From Echinostoma caproni (lineage: Eukaryota > Platyhelminthes > Trematoda > Plagiorchiida > Echinostomatidae): a stretch of DNA of 54,548 nt. Location of the stretch: the NCBI GenBank assembly GCA_900618425.1, contig UZAN01041818.1, forward strand, positions 1 through 54,548, in the 5' to 3' direction. The position numbers and the translations under genes were made by a program. This document shows positions 34,310 through 44,265 of this stretch, piece by piece (position 1 is the stretch's first letter; the number at the start of each line of letters is the position of its first letter). The notes below the pieces were generated by a model that was given only the letters and a program-made list of their open reading frames with translations, had not been told where the DNA came from and made no database searches.

Positions 34310-35080
34310 ATTTGAAGCCGAAGTTCCCTGTTCACATAGCCGCGTTCCATGTCCGCACACTACCAGATTGGTCAACAAGCTGCCTTAGCCAGAACTCTCG
34401 AGAGTTTCTAATTCGATGTATACGGTGTCTCCGAAACATGCATACAAGACCCTATTTCGATTATCTTCCTGCGCTCTCCTGATCCAACCTAAACCTCACG
34501 CTCCACCCTTCGTGTGAAGAGATTCGGCATCCGAAGCTCTAAATGGTGCTGGTGTTAGGATTGCTCTAAGTGCCAAGGTTGGCCGCTTGCTTCTTGTCTG
34601 GATTCCAGTCGGTAACTGACTGTGCGCTGTACATTTCAACGATTCAGTACGAGTCAACGGCTACAGAAAGAAGAGTCGCTGCTTATTCATCGTATCGGTG
34701 TATGCACCGAGGAATTCTGTAAGAACCTTATTCAATTACTCCCAAGTGCTCGATCAACGGACGTCGTAGTGGTCTTTAGAGACTTCAATTTTCAAGCGAG
34801 ATCTATGGACGAGTCTGAAAGGCCTCTTGGCGGACCATATGTAATATCAGCCAACCGAACGGACAAAGTAGATCGCCAACTTGAAATCTGCGCGGACCAT
34901 GGATTGTTTCTATAAAGCTCCAACCCCTCGCACAAGAAACGACGTCGCCTTTAATGAAAACCACCAACCTCTTCACAGTACTAGAACAAAATAGACCACA
35001 TCATCATTAGTTACCGCTGAAGAGGGTCGATTCATGACCGCCGCTTCCACTGGTCAACCCCTATGGATACGGATCACTCT
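34310..35080 (+). pseudogene. RTE endonuclease (plus-strand copy), degraded
   Basis: Pieces in different frames: FPVHIAAFHVRTLPDW (the catalytic Asn of FNVRTL is His), then 34622-34915 with LIHRIGVCTEEF, VVVFRDFNFQARSMDE (GDFNAQ has become RDFNFQ) and ISANRTDKVDRQLEIC. The KETR/SETR and YAPT motifs are lost. The order follows the endonuclease at 17740-18480 closely, including DESERPLGG and SANRTD. It is a dead domain. Confidence 0.75.
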
Positions 35081-35259
35081 GTTTTATGAACCAACACTTC
35101 CTTAAACTTGGCAAAGAATCGCAAAAAATCCACTGATGACGGATACGCACGTTACAATTGTTGCAAATCATCTTTTGAAGCGCAGCTCTTATTGCCTTTG
35201 ATTTTAGCCACCAGCCGAAGAAACCGAATCATCACTGAAAGAAAATCAAGGAAGCTAGG

Positions 35260-35870
35260 CAAATATTGATAAAAAACGGCGGACTCTGGCGCAGACTCAA
35301 AGCGCAAACGATGGATCTCGTCGACTTCGGATGCCTTGCTGAACGTCAGCAGAACCTTTCTCCGGATGCCACATATGAGAGGGCGTGCAAATCACTCAAA
35401 CGCCAGCTCCTCAAGAGTCAGAGGAATGAACGGGAGAAGTGGTGGGTAGAAAGGTGTAGAGAGATAGTGAAAGCTGTGGCTATTGGTAATATAGTCACAA
35501 TCTTTTCCGTCTAATTGGAAACTGGGGCCCCAGGAACATAGGCTCAAGTGACATAATCAAGGATTCCGATGGCACTGTGATTCACCATCAACAACGAAGT
35601 CTTGACCGTTGGGATGAACACTTCAAGGCTCAGTTCAAGTGGCCCCCATCGACACCTAACCTATCACCCTCCGTCTACATCGAATTCGGAAAATGCTACC
35701 ACTTGATGCCAATCCTCCATTTGAATAGAGGTTTCCCGGGAAGTAAGTTATCTCAAAAGTTATAAAGCCTCCAGGACAGATGGGCTGTTACCATCGGTCT
35801 TTAAAGATGGAGGCTCCGCGTTAGTCTTGGAGTTGATGAAACTCCTGGGCTCAATATGGGAAAGAGAACA
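35260..35870 (+). pseudogene. RTE linker between endonuclease and RT
   Basis: The frame 35266-35514 (LWRRLKAQTMDLVD..., LKSQRNEREKWWVERCREI) and 35577-35765 (RSLDRWDEHFKAQF, PNLSP) match the charged linker that sits before the RT in RTE elements. The corresponding region of copy B (17090-17700, minus strand) is more damaged. The stretch ends with WEREQLP at about 35857-35877, the point where the PLE was inserted; in copy B the same place reads WERDQVPTEW. Confidence 0.7.
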
Positions 35871-35972
35871 ACTTCCAACATGATTGTGTAAGTATTAAAA
35901 ATCGGTTCTCGTAGCTCGGATGAACTGAATTCTGTTTCGTCTCCCGCCGAGCTTGGCAATTTGTTTGCAAAG

Positions 35973-36003
35973 GTTTCATCACCAGCCGAGGTGACATCAT
36001 CAG
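35973..36003 (-). ncRNA. Hammerhead-like core in the PLE 3' end (candidate)
   Basis: Minus strand: CTGATGA, then T, GTCACC, loop TCGGCT, GGTGAT (6-bp helix II), then GAAAC. This is the exact order of the hammerhead core. Established work reports hammerheads in PLE terminal repeats. However, I cannot place helix III and a cleavage triplet (no GUH at the right spot after GAAAC), nor a clear helix I, so it may be a relic or a chance match. The sister copies read CTAATGA (37146-37152) and GACAC (18757-18761), so neither sister keeps both boxes. Confidence 0.35.
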
Positions 36004-36179
36004 TGCTTGTGAAGTGGCGGTCTTCTGTTTGTATCCGTTTTTTTGTGTTCTTCTCCACCGACCAATTTTGTCCCTTGTTCCTATTGTGTTCGCTGTTAAA
36101 CTGATGCGTGGGGGTGAGGTTGGTAGGATAGGTGGTCGTCCATCTGTCCTGATTGCGGTTTCGGTCCGTTCTCGGATCA

Positions 36180-36690
36180 CGGCATAACCTATTTTTGTTG
36201 CGTCATTTGATCCTTCAGTTGCATTGGCGTGTACAGGTGATCCACTTCAATGTGCCTGTTGACTGAGTTAATTGAGGAGTGCCAAGCTTCGAGAAATTCT
36301 CTGGCGTGTTTTTACCGGACTTGGTCGATAATTTCCACTGGAGCGAAGTCAAACTGATGTCCTTCTTGATCTTCGTGGAGGGAAATCAAAGATACTGCGT
36401 CATGTCTCCTGACTGCCGCTTGGTGTTCACGGATCCTTGTGGACAGTTTTGTCCCAGTTTTTCCGATATAGTGTTTTGAGCAGTTCTTGCAAATTAATTT
36501 GTAGATAACGCTGCTCTTGTCCTTCTCCAATGTTCTCTCCTTTGGTTTTGACAGAAGTCTCCATAGACAGGCGGTAGGTTTGTGAGCGACTTGGAGTCCA
36601 TTTGATCTGAGCAGTCTTGCCGTCAGTTCCGAAACGTCCTTGATGTACGGCAGGGTCGTTCTTGTCCCCGATTTTCCGTCTGTTGTTTCG
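36180..36690 (-). pseudogene. PLE GIY-YIG endonuclease
   Basis: The frame 36312-36779 gives LPYIKDVSELTARLLRSNG, VAHKPTACLW, DKSSVIYKLICKNCSKHYIG, KTGTKLSTRIREHQAAVRR, LISLHEDQEGHQFDF and VEIIDQVR. The GIY half (VIYKLICKNC) with its Cys pair, and the YIG half with KTGTKLSTRIREH, are intact; this is the best-kept nuclease in the window. The DQVR is followed by a stop (36312-36314), after which the same frame continues with HAREFLEAWHSS and ends near QLKDQMTQQ, so the natural end was about 45 residues later. No RT is attached. Confidence 0.85.
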
Positions 36691-36736
36691 TTCTTTTTTT
36701 GGGTTGGAGTTCTTAACGGCGAACCCAGTCGAACAC

Positions 36737-36820
36737 AATAGGAACAAGGGACAAAATTGGTCGGTGGAGAAGAACACAAAAAAACGGATACAAACAGAAG
36801 ACCGCCACTTCACAAGCACT
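36737..36820 (+). repeat. Duplicated PLE 3' segment before an unresolved base
   Basis: CACAATAGGAACAAGGGAC ... CACTTCACAAGCACT repeats 37060-37146 exactly as far as I can see, on the same strand. It is joined on the left to the minus-strand nuclease at a shared CGAACACAATAGG, and on the right to N (36821) followed by sequence from the middle of the nuclease end. This joint is either a rearranged PLE or an assembly error. Confidence 0.6.
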
Positions 36821-36821
36821 N

Positions 36822-37216
36822 CGACCAAGTCCGGTAAAAACACGCCAGAGAATTTCTCGAAGCTTGGCACTCCTCAATTAACTCAGTCAACAGGCACATT
36901 GAAGTGGATCACCTGTACACGCCAATGCAACTGAAGGATCAAATGACGCAACAAAAATAGGTTATGCCGTGATCCGAGAACGGACCGAAACCGCAATCAG
37001 GACAGATGGACGACCACCTATCCTACCAACCTCACCCCCACGCATCAGTTTAACAGCGAACACAATAGGAACAAGGGACAAAATTGGTCGGTGGAGAAGA
37101 ACACAAAAAAACGGATACAAACAGAAGACCGCCACTTCACAAGCACTAATGATGTCACCTCGGCTGGTGATGAAACCTTTGCAAACAAATTGCCAAGCTC
37201 GATGAACAGGCGAAAT
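36822..37216 (+). mobile_element. PLE 3' end, second arm (plus strand)
   Basis: Starts in the nuclease tail (GACCAAGTCCGGTAAAAAC, the DQVR-stop site) and runs through the 3' untranslated part to the terminal block (CTAATGA 37146-37152, GAAAC 37172-37176, CCAAGCTCGATG, GCGAAAT), ending where RTE sequence resumes at 37217. It is a near-exact inverted copy of 36340-35930, sharing the same premature stop, so the two arms are duplicates of one copy rather than independent insertions. Confidence 0.75.
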
Positions 37217-37229
37217 AAAACGATTATGC

Positions 37230-38110
37230 AAATCGGCCAAAATACCGATTTACAAAGAAGGTGAAAAATTCTCCTCTGAAAACCACAGAGGAATTAGTTT
37301 AATCAACAGTGCGTCTTAACTTATTGCTGAGATTACACTCCGTCGATTGTCTGCCGCACGCAAAGAGTGCACACGTGAGAATCAGGTTGGTTTTAGATCT
37401 AGTCGAGGTAAAACCGACCACATCTCTACTTTTCGTCAAATTCTGGAGCAACCACATTATTTTCTTAAACCCAAGATCTGTCTTCCTTGATTTGAAGGTG
37501 GCTTTCGACTCAGTTGACCGCTGTAAACTCTGGCGCTGCTTTCTTTGAAGGATGTGCCCGAGAAGTTTAGTTCAATATTGCCGTCCCTTTACACTAATAG
37601 CTGATGTCGAGTTCAAGCTTACGGCACTTTTGTCCAATTTCATCACGGAAAGTGGTGTTCGTCAGGGCTTCTCTCTTTCTCCTTTTCTATTTAACTTTGT
37701 TATAGATTGGATTATGAAAGAAATCGTTTACTGATGCGAGGATAGTGANNNNNNNNNNNNNNNNNNNNNNNNNNNNNNNNNNNNNNNNNNNNNNNNNNNN
37801 NNNNNNNNNNNNNNNNNNNNNNNNNNNNNNNNNNNNNNNNNNNNNNNNNNNNNNNNNNNNNNNNNNNNNNNNNNNNNNNNNNNNNNNNNNNNNNNNNNNT
37901 CTCCCAGATGGCAGACTGTCTGATATGGTGTATGCAGACGACATTGTGCTGCTAAGTGATGATCCAGGTAAGTTGCAAGCTCTTCCGGATAGCTTGAGTG
38001 CCAGCATAGCTATGTTCGGTATGCGTTTTGCACCCTCAAAGTGCAAAATGGTACTACAAGACTGGGTTGATCCAGCACCCAGCCTTACTCTAAATGGGGA
38101 AAAAATGGAG
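37230..38110 (+). pseudogene. RTE reverse transcriptase (plus-strand copy)
   Basis: Resuming after the PLE: IPIYKEGEKFSSENHRGISL, RRLSAARKECTRENQVGF, a motif A DLKVAFDSVDRCKLW (37492-37537), motif B TESGVRQGFSLSPFLFNFVID (37640-37710), the gap, then LSDMVYADDIVLLSDD (motif C, YADD intact, 37915-37962), FGMRFAPSKCKMVLQDW and a stop at 38110. Several frameshifts separate these pieces. Catalytic aspartates are present, but no continuous protein exists. Confidence 0.8.
37749..37899. other. Assembly gap (151 N)
   Basis: A run of 151 unresolved bases inside the RTE reverse transcriptase, between motif B and motif C. The paralogous copy B has only about a dozen bases at this place (GTATTGATTTAC between GAGGATAGC and TCAGATGGC), so the true gap is probably short. 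Confidence 0.9.
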
Positions 38111-38905
38111 TAAGTTTTGTTAGCTGGGCAGCTATATCTCACCCGGTGAACGCATCACGCATGAAGTGTCAGCTCAAATACAGAAGGCTAGATTGGCATT
38201 TGCCAACTTGAGACATCTGTGGCACCGTCGAGATATCCGGCTGTCCGTGAATTGTTGAGTATGTGCTGTAGCAGGTTGTTCAGTTCTGCCATACGGTGCA
38301 GAAACTTAGCCTTTACGGGAACAGGATAAAAAATAGATTATCGGTCTTTAAACATCGCTGTCCACGCAACACTGCACGAATGTGGTGGGGCAACCGGACT
38401 ATCAATACTGAGGTTAGGCGCAGAGTCTTAGGTAACCCCGGTCGTCCACTGGAGCAGGTGATCAATCTCCATAGATTACGTTGTTTGGGGCATGCATTTA
38501 TTAGGCAGCCACAAAATAGGCTGCCACGGCGTGCGATGTTTACCGAAGCAGCTATTGGGTGGAACGAAGCCCAGGGCGGTTGAACTAAGTCTCGGCAAGT
38601 AAGAGGGTATGAAAACCCTAACCAAGAGACTCGGCGACATAGATCCCGTTGGGCTTCCTGGCTGGGGTCCTCGGGATGATCGTAATCGGTTGTTAGAGAC
38701 ACTGAGTGTCGTAAACAGTGGCACTCGTACATCTCAATATATTTGCTACTTTGGTCCACTAAAATTCTCCATTTTCTTTTCGACTCTAATCCCAACCTTC
38801 CTGCCTTTCTCCTACTGTTCATCCAAATGAGCAGCCAAAGGACAGCAGCCAAAAACCGGCGCGAAAGTGCATGGTTATTGGTTGTATAAACGGAATATGA
38901 ATTTA
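38110..38905 (+). pseudogene. RTE C-terminal domain and 3' end (plus-strand copy)
   Basis: Pieces in order: LAFANLRHLWHRRDIRLS (38192-38250), the frame 38296-38583 with KNRLSVFKHRC, NTEVRRRVLGNPGRPLEQVI, NLHRLRCLGHAF and NRLPRRAM, then KTLTKRLGDID, LPGWGPRDDRNRLLE and TLSVVNSGT (38609-38720). The HRLRWLGH block is the RTE hallmark. The 3' untranslated end (CGCGAAAGTGCATGGTTATTGG near 38860-38882) matches 3649-3670 and the copy B end near 15458-15480. The tandem-repeat tail is degraded. Confidence 0.8.
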
Positions 38906-39590
38906 GAACATTACTTAGTTAGTTAAGCTAAGAAAATGAGCTTGTCTACCACTTTGATTTCTAATCCTCCAAATATAATCCAATCGTCATTCCCGGTAAA
39001 AGTGTAGTATTTCTTTGTTGATATGCTCCTATCTGTTTGTGCAATCAAATGCTACATGTACAGTGGGAGGGTGGTACTATTTATATAACAACCTTTTCTA
39101 ATAAAATATATGTCCCTATTATCCCAGAGGGAGCTCACTTACCAGACGAAAATCTCCCTCACTCACGAACATTCATGACTGATTGTGTGGTGAACCAATG
39201 TTCACATCATCATAATTGACCGCCTATCAGTGACCTAAAGTCGTTCTCCGTACCCTATTACTTCACTTGTCATATTTTTGTATTAACCTTCGACCTTGGC
39301 ACATGTTCATCCGCTGTTGACGGCACAGGTGATCTCTCACCCGCCGTTGCCCGACCCACTTTGTAATTGATCTAACAGACGCGGTCATTAGTGCAATATA
39401 GAGGTCATTGCTTTTTCAACATGCATTGCAAATATGCAACTGACGCAGATTATCCAAGATAATATGGTTTGGTTTCGCCGGGATAACATTTATGAATGGA
39501 GTTGGAAGGATGTCGTGAGTGTCCGGATAGGGTTGATTAACAATGAAAACAAACAAGGTAGATGCACGATACATTGACTGGGAACAATAG

Positions 39591-39624
<34 letters not shown>

Positions 39625-39759
39625 ACATAACCGAGTAATGGAAGGTGATTGTAACTCCAATACCTCTTCAACAAGCTACACAGAATGACCCGTACACGCA
39701 TGGGATTAAATCTTATTTTCTCCGTTGGACTAATACACACTTTGGTAGAAGTAGTAATG
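38906..39759. other. Unassigned sequence
   Basis: No gene recognised except the GT microsatellite at 39592-39623. Confidence 0.45.
39592..39623. repeat. GT dinucleotide microsatellite
   Basis: Sixteen uninterrupted TG units, seen directly. Confidence 0.95.
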
Positions 39760-40349
39760 ATGAGCTTGTATGCACCCAGATGAGGAACATTTTATTAATT
39801 GGATAGTTACAGGACGAATTGGATAAGGTAGAGAGAGAATGACTGTTAAATGCACAAGACAGATGGTGACGTCCACGGCCGGTCGTACAAATCATCGGGG
39901 ATTGATTTTGAGTTGCAAAGTGGACGTGATGAATAGGATAGAGGGAGACTAACAGACCGTGTTTGTACCTAGAAATTATATTCGAAACGTCGCTCACTTA
40001 TAAGAGAATTGTGTACATAAGTACTTTTCAAAAAAACCAACAATGCTTATCAGAAAGTAAGCAATGAATTGTGCAACTACGCTTCAGGTGACACCAGTTT
40101 ATTCTAAAATGCGCTCATTATGAGAACCTGTGTTCACGAGCATACCAATGCTTTCAATGAATCCCTTAAGTCATCTGTCAAGGAGATATGAGGAGTATGT
40201 AGGGGAGAAACGATGTACAATGGCACCCCCAGATGCCTAAGGAGTGAAATGAAAAGGTCAACTTTCTGACTTTAAGAAATGTTTGTTCTACTTGATAGGA
40301 TCATTTGAGGTCAGCGGACACGAAACATCCAAGATATTTGAAGTGTTTT

Positions 40350-41435
40350 GACCTCTAAACTTCTAAGTTATTGATCAAGATATTGGGAACATATGATCCA
40401 GAAAGAGTTGATAGCCTACGGCCAATGGAAAACAAAACTTCAATGCGTTTATTGGGGTTTAAAGAAAGGTTAGCACCATCAGACCATTCAGAAATGAAAC
40501 TTGGCTGATTGAAGGGGGTTAGTTGAAAAACTGTTGTTGTGAGATGCACNTTTGGATGTAAAAGGAGAACAAAATAGAGGCTAAAATTGCTCCCTGCATT
40601 ACACCCTGGTTTACAGTAACAGTAGAAAACTTAATACTATTGAGACTAGTGTATTGGCGTCGGTCGGTAAAATAGTCGTGCATCCAATTCAAAAGATGTG
40701 GCGGGAGATTATGTTGCCGTAACGGTGTCAATTGGATGTTTCTGTCGACAGAATTAAACGCGTGCGTAGTCCAAGAAACAAACGTGAACAATTTTGTGTT
40801 TTTGATCTATGGTGGATAAAACAGAATGTATAAGACAAGCAACCGCATCTAAAGTAGAGCGACGCTTACAATAAGCAAACTGATTGGAATCACGAAAATC
40901 AAGATTGGAGGATAGGTGCTTAATAGTAATACGCTCAAAAGTCTTAAGTAATACTGAAGATCAAGCAATAAACCGAAACTTACTCTTTTCTTTGTTAGTT
41001 ACTGGAGTGATGCGAACATTACGCCATGTGTTAACTAGTCTTCCTTCTGACAGACATGTATTGAAGATAAATGAAACGGTGTGTGCGAGGTGGTTTGCAC
41101 ATTTTAAGGACCACTATGGATAATCCACCAGTCCCAGCGGATTTATTTCAATTGACAGAATTTAACTCCTTTAAAGGTTGCTCTGTTGTGCCAAACCCAG
41201 GAAGGTGGAAATCAAGTGACGTTGTATTTGAAATCTACAAGGCTTGCACAACGTTTTTCACTGAAGAAAATGATTTGTTGAGCTCACTGATATCACAAGA
41301 GACTTTAGCAGGTAAAGTTGAACGACCGCAGAGCAACTTCAGTCCGTTCCAAAGCTGACGGCAGGATTCGTCTCGTAGCACGGTGTCAGCATACAATTGA
41401 TTGAGATGTGCTATCTCGCTTCTGAATGTTGACAT
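40350..41435 (-). pseudogene. LINE reverse transcriptase (CR1/Jockey type)
   Basis: 41235-41435 gives CRQLWNGLKLLCGRSTLP and ISELNKSFSSV, the pre-RT region. 40519-40791 gives FVSWTTHAFNSVDRNI (motif A, where the usual DxxxAFDxVxH is TTHAFNSVD, so the catalytic Asp is missing), LPPHLLNWMHDYFTDRRQYT, then NQGVMQGAILASILFSFYI (motif B; SGVPQG is changed to QGVMQG). Motif C would fall in sequence lost near the N at 40550. 40355-40549 gives WSDGANLSLNPNKRIEVLFS, a post-motif-C segment. It is clearly dead. Confidence 0.7.
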
Positions 41436-41753
41436 AGTTGACCGTCAGTTAATCTCTCGAGCGATAGGCCCTTTCTTTCAGCTTTCGCAACCATTTCAGT
41501 CTATCGGAGATGAAGCGGTTAAGCTGTAGGTGAATCCTTTCTTGATGGCAGCACACATCATAACAGCAGTGAGGTAATTGGTAAGGTTCTCACAGAAGAC
41601 TGACATATCAGGATCGAAGAGTTGTTGTAAGTCCTTACCGGCAACCATGGATTTTAACTCCATCAATTTGGCCAGATGATTTTGTTGTAAACGTATCTTG
41701 CGTGCATCGTTCTTCAACAGGATTTGCTGCTTGCATTTACCATATATTGTAGG

Positions 41754-42295
41754 TTAAACTTTGATCAGACAGGGATCGGAATGGTCTACTGGTGTATGTT
41801 TGAACGCACGGAAAAAAGATGGTTCGTTAGCGAAAAAGTGGTCCAAGGAGGAATCATTTCGAGTGGAAAAAGAAATAATGTTCTGAAGTGACATCAGTGT
41901 GTAAAAACTCACATCAGATCTGTTGAAATCGCCAGCAACGATCAATACAGATGTGACAGATTTCTCCAAGATGATTGGATAGAATACATCCAGGAAGGTA
42001 GACAACTCACTAGGAGTACAGTCGGGAGTGATGTATAGGTTTGAAAAGATGATCGAGGAGTGACGTGGAGGAGACGTGGTTTACATTCTACAGAAATACA
42101 AGAAGTTTTTTGTGTGCAGTGAGTGAGTACGCATTTGTTGCAGTGACACCACGACAGGCGTAAATAAGTGATGACGCCTACACCTTTAGTTTTCCTTCTT
42201 GGAGGTCTATCTGCTCGAAATAATTGGAAGCCTTCGATCTGACCTAGTTCGTTCCCGACGGATTCTTGTAACCCAGATTCTCGGAAAGGTAGCAA
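41754..42295 (-). pseudogene. LINE endonuclease (CR1/Jockey type)
   Basis: Frame 41942-42295 has LPFRESGLQESVGNELGQIE and FQLFRADRPPRRKTKGVGVI, the usual ESWL...GYxxxRxDR...GGGVxxY series, with W and G changes. Frame 41754-42005 has SVLIVAGDFNRSDVS (GDFN, Asp and Asn kept), NDSSLDHFFAN and FKHTPVDHSDPCLI (the SDH end kept). A frameshift near 41990 separates the halves. Confidence 0.7.
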
Positions 42296-42844
42296 ATAAC
42301 TTTTGGAACACTAACCGTAATGAATCAGAAGCCCGATGTCCGACAGCTTAGAAAGAATAGAGCAGACATTCGACGACAAAATGATTGAAAAACCAACGCT
42401 CTTCAGGGTTCGGTGCTCGAACGCAATGTTTTTTCCGTTTGTCATGTGAATTTTTGGTCACCCTTTTGACCTTATTTCTCACAAAACGAGAAAAGGCACG
42501 TAAGGACGGTTCGTTGATATATTCCGTGGATACTCGTGCGGAAATTAAACTGCGCGCGTTGTAGGTTACCACTGAGGTCACCGTAATTCACACAAAACTA
42601 TATCCAGAGGTTGTGTATGATGAAAAAACCAGAGCTCCATGGATAAAAAAACAATGACAAGACCAATTTCAAAGGTCCCGCCGAGTGAATCTGCTGGTAT
42701 CGATTCAGATCTGTATCAGTTTCCGGAAAAAACATAGGGATACGTGAAGGAGGGGTACATGAAAAAATATGTAGACTGGTTAGTATAGCAACTTTTAAAG
42801 TTTCGTGTGATGGAAGCAAAAGAGAAGTGATACGGCATTCTACG

Positions 42845-43790
42845 TTTCGCTTTGATTGGATTAAAGCATTCCTCCGACAACGCATCAGTTAGAGTTTCTG
42901 ATTCCCTATCCGGTTCTATCAACGTTACCCGTAGTGTTCCAAAAGGGTCTGTACTTAGTCTCCGACGTTTCCTCGCATTCAGAAATGATCTACCTGGAGT
43001 GTTAGGGCCAAAAACAATACTGTTTCCAGACGGCACCAAAATCTGGAATACAGCAACAGAACCCGAGGGCTCGCTATCATCTAAGAAATACCTAACACAG
43101 CTTATAAATGGTCTACGGAACGACATTGAATTCAATGTTTCCAAATGTAAAGTCCTATCCCTATACCACAGAAAGGTACTCTCGTATTTCCTCGGAAATC
43201 ACCAGTGGTCACATACTGCGAGTGAGAAAGACTTTGGTATACATTTTTAAAAGGGCTAAAGCTGTTCGATTGACCTCTCCAGGGCTTCATTCGCTGCTGT
43301 GAGAAATGTCGGCTTGCTTAGGCAAGGCTTTGCTCGAATCGAATCCGTGTTTTTCCCATGTTTGCTATTGGTGTACTTCCGATCGTACACAGAATGCGCT
43401 ATCCAAGTTGGGAGTCCATGGTTGCAACGTGATCGTAAGATACTGGAGCGTCCACAAAGGATTGTCATCAAGACAATCAATAGGATTCAATTGCCTCACC
43501 TATGGAGGAGAGATTACGATCATGTGGACTACGTTCTACTCAGTAGCACCGAATTTCAGGAGGGTTTATTTTGGCGTATCAAATACGACAGAACCCAAAC
43601 CATCCATGTCGGCCGGTGCTTATGTTTTCGTCCAGTATAAGCCTTGGTTTCAAGTTACTGATTCCAAAACGTCCACTAGAATACCGGCATTAATCTTTTG
43701 CAGTTTGCAGTCTCGGGAACTCTCTTACATTTTACTTCGTTTGTGCACCAACTATTGCATCTTTTAGGCGGAGACTTGTCGAAACCCTGA
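42845..43790 (+). pseudogene. CR1-type LINE reverse transcriptase, 3' half
   Basis: Frame 42852-43250: VRVSDSLSGSINVTRSVPKG (usual SGVPQGSVLGP, Gln replaced by Lys), LRRFLAFRNDLPGVLGPKTI (LLFLIFINDLP), LFPDGTKIWN (LFADDTKI; both catalytic aspartates of motif C disturbed), FNVSKCKVL and EKDFGIHF. 43299-43640: SYTECAIQVGSPWLQRDRKI and RIQLPHLWRRDY, the segment after motif E (LEYxxxxWSPxxxxD...). This is the C-terminal RT half of a CR1-like LINE, facing the other LINE head to head, with no endonuclease or motif A. Confidence 0.7.
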
Positions 43791-44082
43791 CACATGTCGA
43801 ATTCACACACGACTAAAAAAGCAACTTAGATGGAGATTATATTATCTGTTACCTTCTACCTGGAACTCTGTGTGATATTTTGGCATTGTTTTGGTCAAAA
43901 ACGATTCAGCTGTATGAATATCCTTTAGGAACAAGAGAAGCATGAACTTTTAAGTATTTTCCGCAATAATAAAACTTTGATTTTGGCTCTTGATACAGCT
44001 TTCTGGTAAGAATGGTTCAAATATTGTCTGAGCTTGGGCCACACTGCTACCCAGATGCCGCAATATAATACTCAGCACGTTT

Positions 44083-44265
44083 TTAACCTATAATCGATTT
44101 ATGCATTGGTGTATTATCATGCTGGAAAATGGATTCCACGTGATTAGTTGATATCACTGCTGGGAGGTGCCAGCCACTCTTGTGCATGAATGTATGCACG
44201 GAACCTAGCCACCACCCAAGCAGTATTGCGTAGTTGGTTGGTTCGTTGTTTGAGAAAACACCCAA
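44083..44265 (-). pseudogene. Possible Tc1/mariner transposase scrap
   Basis: The minus-strand frame gives WWLGSVHTFMHKSGWHLPAV and SIFQHDNTPMHKS. The latter is close to FQQDNAPxHxS, the motif with the second catalytic Asp of Tc1/mariner DDE transposases. The following SPDLNPIE region is not found in any frame, so support rests on one motif. Confidence 0.35.

Larger units (their letters stand above)
35889..36736 (-). mobile_element. PLE 3' half, inverted inside the RTE
   Basis: On the minus strand: GIY-YIG nuclease (36660-36312), its C-terminal end and stop (to about 36180), 3' untranslated part, then the terminal motif block with CTGATGA (35997-36003), GAAAC (35973-35977) and CGAGCTACGAGAACCGAT. 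The element is cut at 36736, before the RT. It ends at 35889 against RTE sequence. Together with 36822-37216 on the other strand it forms two arms in opposite directions. Confidence 0.8.
33505..38905 (+). mobile_element. RTE-clade LINE, near full length, interrupted by PLE
   Basis: 5' leader from about 33505 (contains CACCTTGACGTGGTGTGATG, a block typical of fluke RTE leaders), endonuclease 34310-35080, linker 35260-35870, PLE insertion 35889-37216, RT 37230-38110, C-terminal domain 38110-38700, 3' end to 38905. Removing the insertion leaves roughly 4.0 kb, close to a full RTE. It is the third RTE copy in the window and aligns with copies A and B throughout. It is riddled with frameshifts and includes a 151-base gap (37749-37899). 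Confidence 0.85.
39760..42590 (-). mobile_element. Non-LTR LINE (not RTE), minus strand, degenerate
   Basis: Minus-strand order: N-terminal VVTYNARSLISA (42570 region), endonuclease (42295-41754), linker (41717-41490), RT (41435-40350), and a C-terminal part with RYKHGLLVSLYPI, RGRHHLSCAFNSHSL (39997-39790). The endonuclease-RT order and RT motifs identify a LINE of the CR1/Jockey group; I cannot name the clade. It is distinct from the RTE copies, as the RT motifs and C-terminus differ. Broken by frameshifts, stops and an N at 40550. Confidence 0.75.

Noticed and set aside
42716..43144. 142-codon minus-strand frame
   Set aside because: It is the antisense of the CR1-type reverse transcriptase on the plus strand.
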